64,000 nt of DNA from JAWKWH01 sp040830725 (GTDB lineage Bacteria > Pseudomonadota > Alphaproteobacteria > Rhizobiales > Rhizobiaceae). The position numbers were made by a program, and so were the translations under genes. The stretch covers positions 11,547 to 75,546 of the forward strand of contig JBFOMG010000016.1 of NCBI GenBank assembly GCA_040830725.1, read 5' to 3'. The notes below the pieces were generated by a model. That model saw only the letters and a program-made list of their open reading frames with translations, searched no databases and was not told the DNA's origin. Of this stretch, positions 61,213 to 64,000 are shown in pieces (the first letter of the stretch is position 1; each line of letters begins with the position of its first letter).

Positions 61213-62388
61213 CTACTCTGAGGCTTCGGCTTCTTCAGCGGCCTTTTTCTCAGCTTCGGCCTTTCGTTCAGCCTCGATACGCCGCCAGCGGGCGACATTT
61301 TCATTGTGTTCTTCCAATGTCTTGGCAAAGACATGGCCACCCGTACCGTCAGCCACAAAATAGAGATCCTCGGTGCGGGAAGGATTGGCGACCGCTTCCA
61401 GCGCCGCCCTTCCCGGATTGGCAATCGGCGTCGGTGGCAGCCCGTCAATTGTATACGTGTTGTACGGTGTTGGATTATCTATGTCGGAGCGGAAGATCGG
61501 CCGATCAGCCGGTTTCCCCTCGCCGCCAAAGATCCCGTAAATAATTGTCGGGTCAGACTGAAGGCGAATACCACGCCGGAGACGATTGATGAACACGCCA
61601 GCGACACGGGTACGTTCATCGGCCCGGCCGGTTTCCTTTTCAACGATTGAAGCCAGGGTGACAAACTCATTGATATCGGCCAATGGCAGATCCGGCTGGC
61701 GCCGGCTCCAGATCGCATCGACCAGCTTCACCTGATCTTTCACCATCTTGTCGATAATTTCGGCCCTGGTGGTGCCGCGTGCAAAACGTTGTGTATCGGC
61801 GACGAGCCATCCTTCCCGCGGAACTTCCGCCGGCATTTCACCGACAAGCTCTTCGTGTTCAGCTATTCGTCTTAGCGCCTGGAACACGGTCAAACCTTCA
61901 GGGATCGTCAACGAATACAAAACCGACTTGCCCGATTTCAATGTCTCCATGATCTCACGCATCGAAGCGCGGGCCTTGATTTCATACTCGCCGGCCTTCA
62001 GTTGACCGTCATTTCCATGGGCGCGAACGCCGATTTGGAACACCCGTGAATTGGAGATCATCCCGCGGCGATCGAGAAGTTCGGCAATATCGCGCACACT
62101 GCTCGCCGGTTTGATGACCACTGTTGACGATGTCAAAAGCGGGCCCGGTCCATCGAATTCGCGCTTGCCGAAGTAAAACACCACCCCGGTCACGATCAAC
62201 GCAAGGATTACCAGCGACATCATGAAATTCAGGAACACCACGAACCGGTTACGCGACTGGCGGGAGCGTCGTGGCGGTGGTGTTCCCGCCTCCGGCCGAA
62301 GCGCCTCACTTGCGGATTTGGGCACAATTACCCTTGGGTTGCCGGTCCGTTCGCCGAATTCCGAGTTATTTGCTGATTGATCATTCAT
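61213..62388 (-). CDS. mltG: Endolytic transglycosylase MltG
   Basis: MltG cleaves nascent glycan strands and is thought to set their length. From ATG 62388 (391 aa) there is a Pro/Arg-rich cytoplasmic tail, one membrane helix (about 50-75: VVFLNFMMSLVILALIVTGV), a LysM-like part (GVRAHGNDGQLKAGEYEI) and the YceG catalytic domain with ASIVEKETG (catalytic Glu) and YNTYTIDGLPPTPIANPG. The Ala/Glu/Lys-rich C-terminal tail is a local extension. An ATG at 62433 is an alternative start. Confidence 0.95.
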   Translation of the reverse strand: MNDQSANNSEFGERTGNPRVIVPKSASEALRPEAGTPPPRRSRQSRNRFVVFLNFMMSLVILALIVTGVVFYFGKREFDGPGPLLTSSTVVIKPASSVRDIAELLDRRGMISNSRVFQIGVRAHGNDGQLKAGEYEIKARASMREIMETLKSGKSVLYSLTIPEGLTVFQALRRIAEHEELVGEMPAEVPREGWLVADTQRFARGTTRAEIIDKMVKDQVKLVDAIWSRRQPDLPLADINEFVTLASIVEKETGRADERTRVAGVFINRLRRGIRLQSDPTIIYGIFGGEGKPADRPIFRSDIDNPTPYNTYTIDGLPPTPIANPGRAALEAVANPSRTEDLYFVADGTGGHVFAKTLEEHNENVARWRRIEAERKAEAEKKAAEEAEASE

Positions 62389-62499
62389 GAATTCAGACTT
62401 CACTGCAGTTTGTGCAAACGGCACCTGTTCCAATCAGGAGCATCGGGTTTCGGGGAGGAATATGGCGAAACAGCGGAAACCCCGAATGTCCATGTCAAA

Positions 62500-63762
62500 T
62501 CAGCCATTATAACGCTGGAAAACCAGCGATGCATTTGTTCCACCGAATCCGAACGAATTGGAAAGCGCCACGTCGATGGTCCGCTCGCGCGGTTTATTGG
62601 GGACGAGGTCAATCTCGGTTTCCGCCGTCGGGTTGTCGAGATTGATCGTTGCCGGGGCTACATTGTCCCGGATAGCAAGTGCAGAGAAAATCGCCTCAGC
62701 CGCTCCAGCAGCGCCAAGCAAGTGGCCAATCGATGACTTTGTCGAAGACATCGATACTTTTGAAGCCGCATCGCCGACCACGCGCTCGACAGCGCCCAAC
62801 TCGATCATGTCTGCCATCGTCGAGGTACCGTGAGCGTTGATGTAATCCACATCGGCGGGCGTGATACCTGCTCGCTTTATGGCTGCACTCATGCAACGGT
62901 AGGCGCCGTCACCGTCTTCCGATGGCGCTGTGATATGGAATGCATCGCCTGAAAGGCCGTACCCGACGACTTCGGCATAGATATTCGCGCCGCGGGCCTT
63001 GGCGTGTTCCAGTTCCTCAAGGACAACGACACCTGCACCCTCACCCATGACAAAACCGTCACGGTCGCGATCATAGGGTCTTGAAGCTTTCTCCGGCGTG
63101 TCGTTGTACGACGTCGATAGCGCCTTGCAGGCGGCAAATCCGGCCAATGAGAGCCGTGTGACCGGTGATTCCGCACCTCCGGCAAGCATGACATCGGCAT
63201 CGCCAAACATGATAAGCCGCGCAGCATCACCGATCGCGTGTGCGCCAGTCGAGCAGGCCGTCACCACTGCATGGTTCGGGCCTTTCAGTCCGTGGCGGAT
63301 CGACACTTGTCCGGACACGAGGTTGATGATGTTGCCCGGAATGAAGAATGGGCTGATACGGCGCGGGCCCCGATCCTTCAGGATCATTGCGTTGTCGGCG
63401 ATACCGTCTATGCCACCAATGCCGGATCCGATCATCACGCCCGTGGCATTCTGGTCATCGGCTGATTTGGGCTCCCAGCCGGAATCCTTCAGCGCTTCGT
63501 CTGCCGCCGCAATCCCATAAAGAATGTAGTCGCCGACTTTTCGCTGATCCTTCGGTTCCAGGTAATCATCGGCATTGAACGAACCGTCAGAGCCATCGCC
63601 ACGTGGCATGACATTGGCGATTTTGCACGGAAGGTCTCCGGTTTCGAAGTGCTCAACCCTGACGGCGGCACTTTTGCCCGACAGCAACTTTTTCCACGCA
63701 TGATCCACGCCCACGCCAAAAGGCGAGACGAGGCCCATGCCGGTTATGACGACACGCCTCAT
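62500..63762 (-). CDS. fabF: Beta-ketoacyl-ACP synthase II
   Basis: FabF elongates acyl chains in type II fatty-acid synthesis. ATG 63762 with GGAGAG upstream gives 420 aa beginning RRVVITGMGLVSPFG. The catalytic Cys is C170 in VVTACSTGAHAIGDA. The two histidines are in NAHGTSTMADMIE and SIGHLLGAAGAAEA. It lies upstream of mltG as in other rhizobia; acpP is expected just beyond the right edge. Confidence 0.97.
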   Translation of the reverse strand: MRRVVITGMGLVSPFGVGVDHAWKKLLSGKSAAVRVEHFETGDLPCKIANVMPRGDGSDGSFNADDYLEPKDQRKVGDYILYGIAAADEALKDSGWEPKSADDQNATGVMIGSGIGGIDGIADNAMILKDRGPRRISPFFIPGNIINLVSGQVSIRHGLKGPNHAVVTACSTGAHAIGDAARLIMFGDADVMLAGGAESPVTRLSLAGFAACKALSTSYNDTPEKASRPYDRDRDGFVMGEGAGVVVLEELEHAKARGANIYAEVVGYGLSGDAFHITAPSEDGDGAYRCMSAAIKRAGITPADVDYINAHGTSTMADMIELGAVERVVGDAASKVSMSSTKSSIGHLLGAAGAAEAIFSALAIRDNVAPATINLDNPTAETEIDLVPNKPRERTIDVALSNSFGFGGTNASLVFQRYNG

Positions 63763-63809
63763 CGTTTGTCTCTCCGGCAATTTTTATAGTTGGGGCGCAT
63801 TGCACCCTT

Positions 63810-63841
63810 AGAGCGTTTCTGGCTTAGATGGAATCGTTTGA
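63810..63841 (+). repeat. Copy of the dispersed 32-nt repeat
   Basis: AGAGCGTTTC at one end and GAATCGTTTGA at the other, 32 nt in all, with AACGCCGGGA after it. It matches the units at 11493 and 37063 in ends, length and following bases. Confidence 0.65.
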
Positions 63842-63851
63842 ACGCCGGGAG

Positions 63852-63928
63852 TTTGGCCTTCGGCTAGGAGCGGAAAGCGAAGCAGTGCAAGCACTGTCAG
63901 CTTTTCGCGACAACGTCCGAAGGCCAAA
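63852..63928. repeat. Nested three-stem palindrome upstream of fabF
   Basis: TTTGGCCTTCGG (63852-63863) pairs with CCGAAGGCCAAA (63917-63928). Inside, GCGGAAAGC (63870-63878) pairs with GCTTTTCGC (63900-63908, one G-U). At the centre CAGTGC-AA-GCACTG (63883-63896) is perfect. The whole 77 nt can fold as one long hairpin and directly follows the 32-nt repeat. The rest of 63763-64000 shows no gene. Confidence 0.6.
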
Positions 63929-64000
63929 GAACCAAGTTCAGACGATTGCAGAAAAGATAAGCTTTTCATCGGCTTATTTCCCTACAGTGGTGTCTTTTCC

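Overview
The window looks like chromosomal DNA of an alphaproteobacterium of the order Hyphomicrobiales (Rhizobiales), probably Phyllobacteriaceae/Hoeflea-like. This rests on two gene orders (SDR-uvrC-pgsA-moaD-moaE, and lptF-lptG-lptD-surA-like-pdxA-rsmA facing gmk-yicC-mltG-fabF), on Omp25/31-type outer-membrane proteins, and on moderately high GC. The genus is inference. No rRNA genes, CRISPR array, prophage or transposase gene was seen.

Layout. 0-11.4 kb: the start of a molybdopterin oxidoreductase (cut by the left edge), a secreted small protein with an RNase T2 lipoprotein, a GST, an outer-membrane protein, a CaCA antiporter, the SDR-uvrC-pgsA-moaD-moaE run, a PAS-GGDEF-EAL protein and ndk. 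11.5-14.0 kb: a second GST, a DinB-like protein and an Xre/RES toxin-antitoxin pair with a clear self-regulatory operator. 14.0-15.9 kb: the most unusual locus, a sigma-54 type promoter, two back-to-back tRNA-like RNAs, a structured leader and a slipin (SPFH) gene. 16-27.9 kb: a beta-barrel protein, a REC-EAL protein, a cation/proton antiporter, an IclR-controlled catabolic cluster (TctC-type binding protein, UPF0261 protein, trimethylamine-dehydrogenase-like flavoprotein), a flavodoxin-like protein, a racemase-like protein and an AEC transporter.

27.9-31 kb is a visibly more AT-rich accessory stretch with a haloacid-dehalogenase-like protein, an ArsR-like regulator, a DsbA-fold isomerase and at least two gene remnants. 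31-35.7 kb holds a three-gene 2-oxoacid:acceptor oxidoreductase module (GltD-like flavoprotein with ferredoxin domains, then KorA- and KorB-like subunits). 35.7-47.6 kb holds a Cys/Met PLP enzyme, a 320-bp element with terminal inverted repeats, Crp and LuxR regulators, a Bcr/CflA-type MFS transporter behind an attenuator-like leader, an ABC-F/LysE/crotonase/HAD run, a large membrane protein and a Tas-like aldo/keto reductase.

47.6-64 kb is housekeeping: a leftward pepA-holC-methyltransferase-GST-small membrane protein operon diverges from the rightward lptF-lptG-lptD-surA-like-pdxA-rsmA operon (LPS export, outer-membrane assembly, vitamin B6, ribosome maturation). These face leftward gmk, yicC, mltG and fabF. 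A dispersed 32-nt repeat occurs at about 11.5, 37.1/37.4 (inverted pair) and 63.8 kb.

The best candidate for an undescribed or little-described system is 14,041-15,922. A sigma-54 promoter appears to co-transcribe two defective tRNA-like RNAs with a slipin. This resembles RtcR-controlled RNA-damage/repair operons, but no RtcR or RtcB gene lies in the window.
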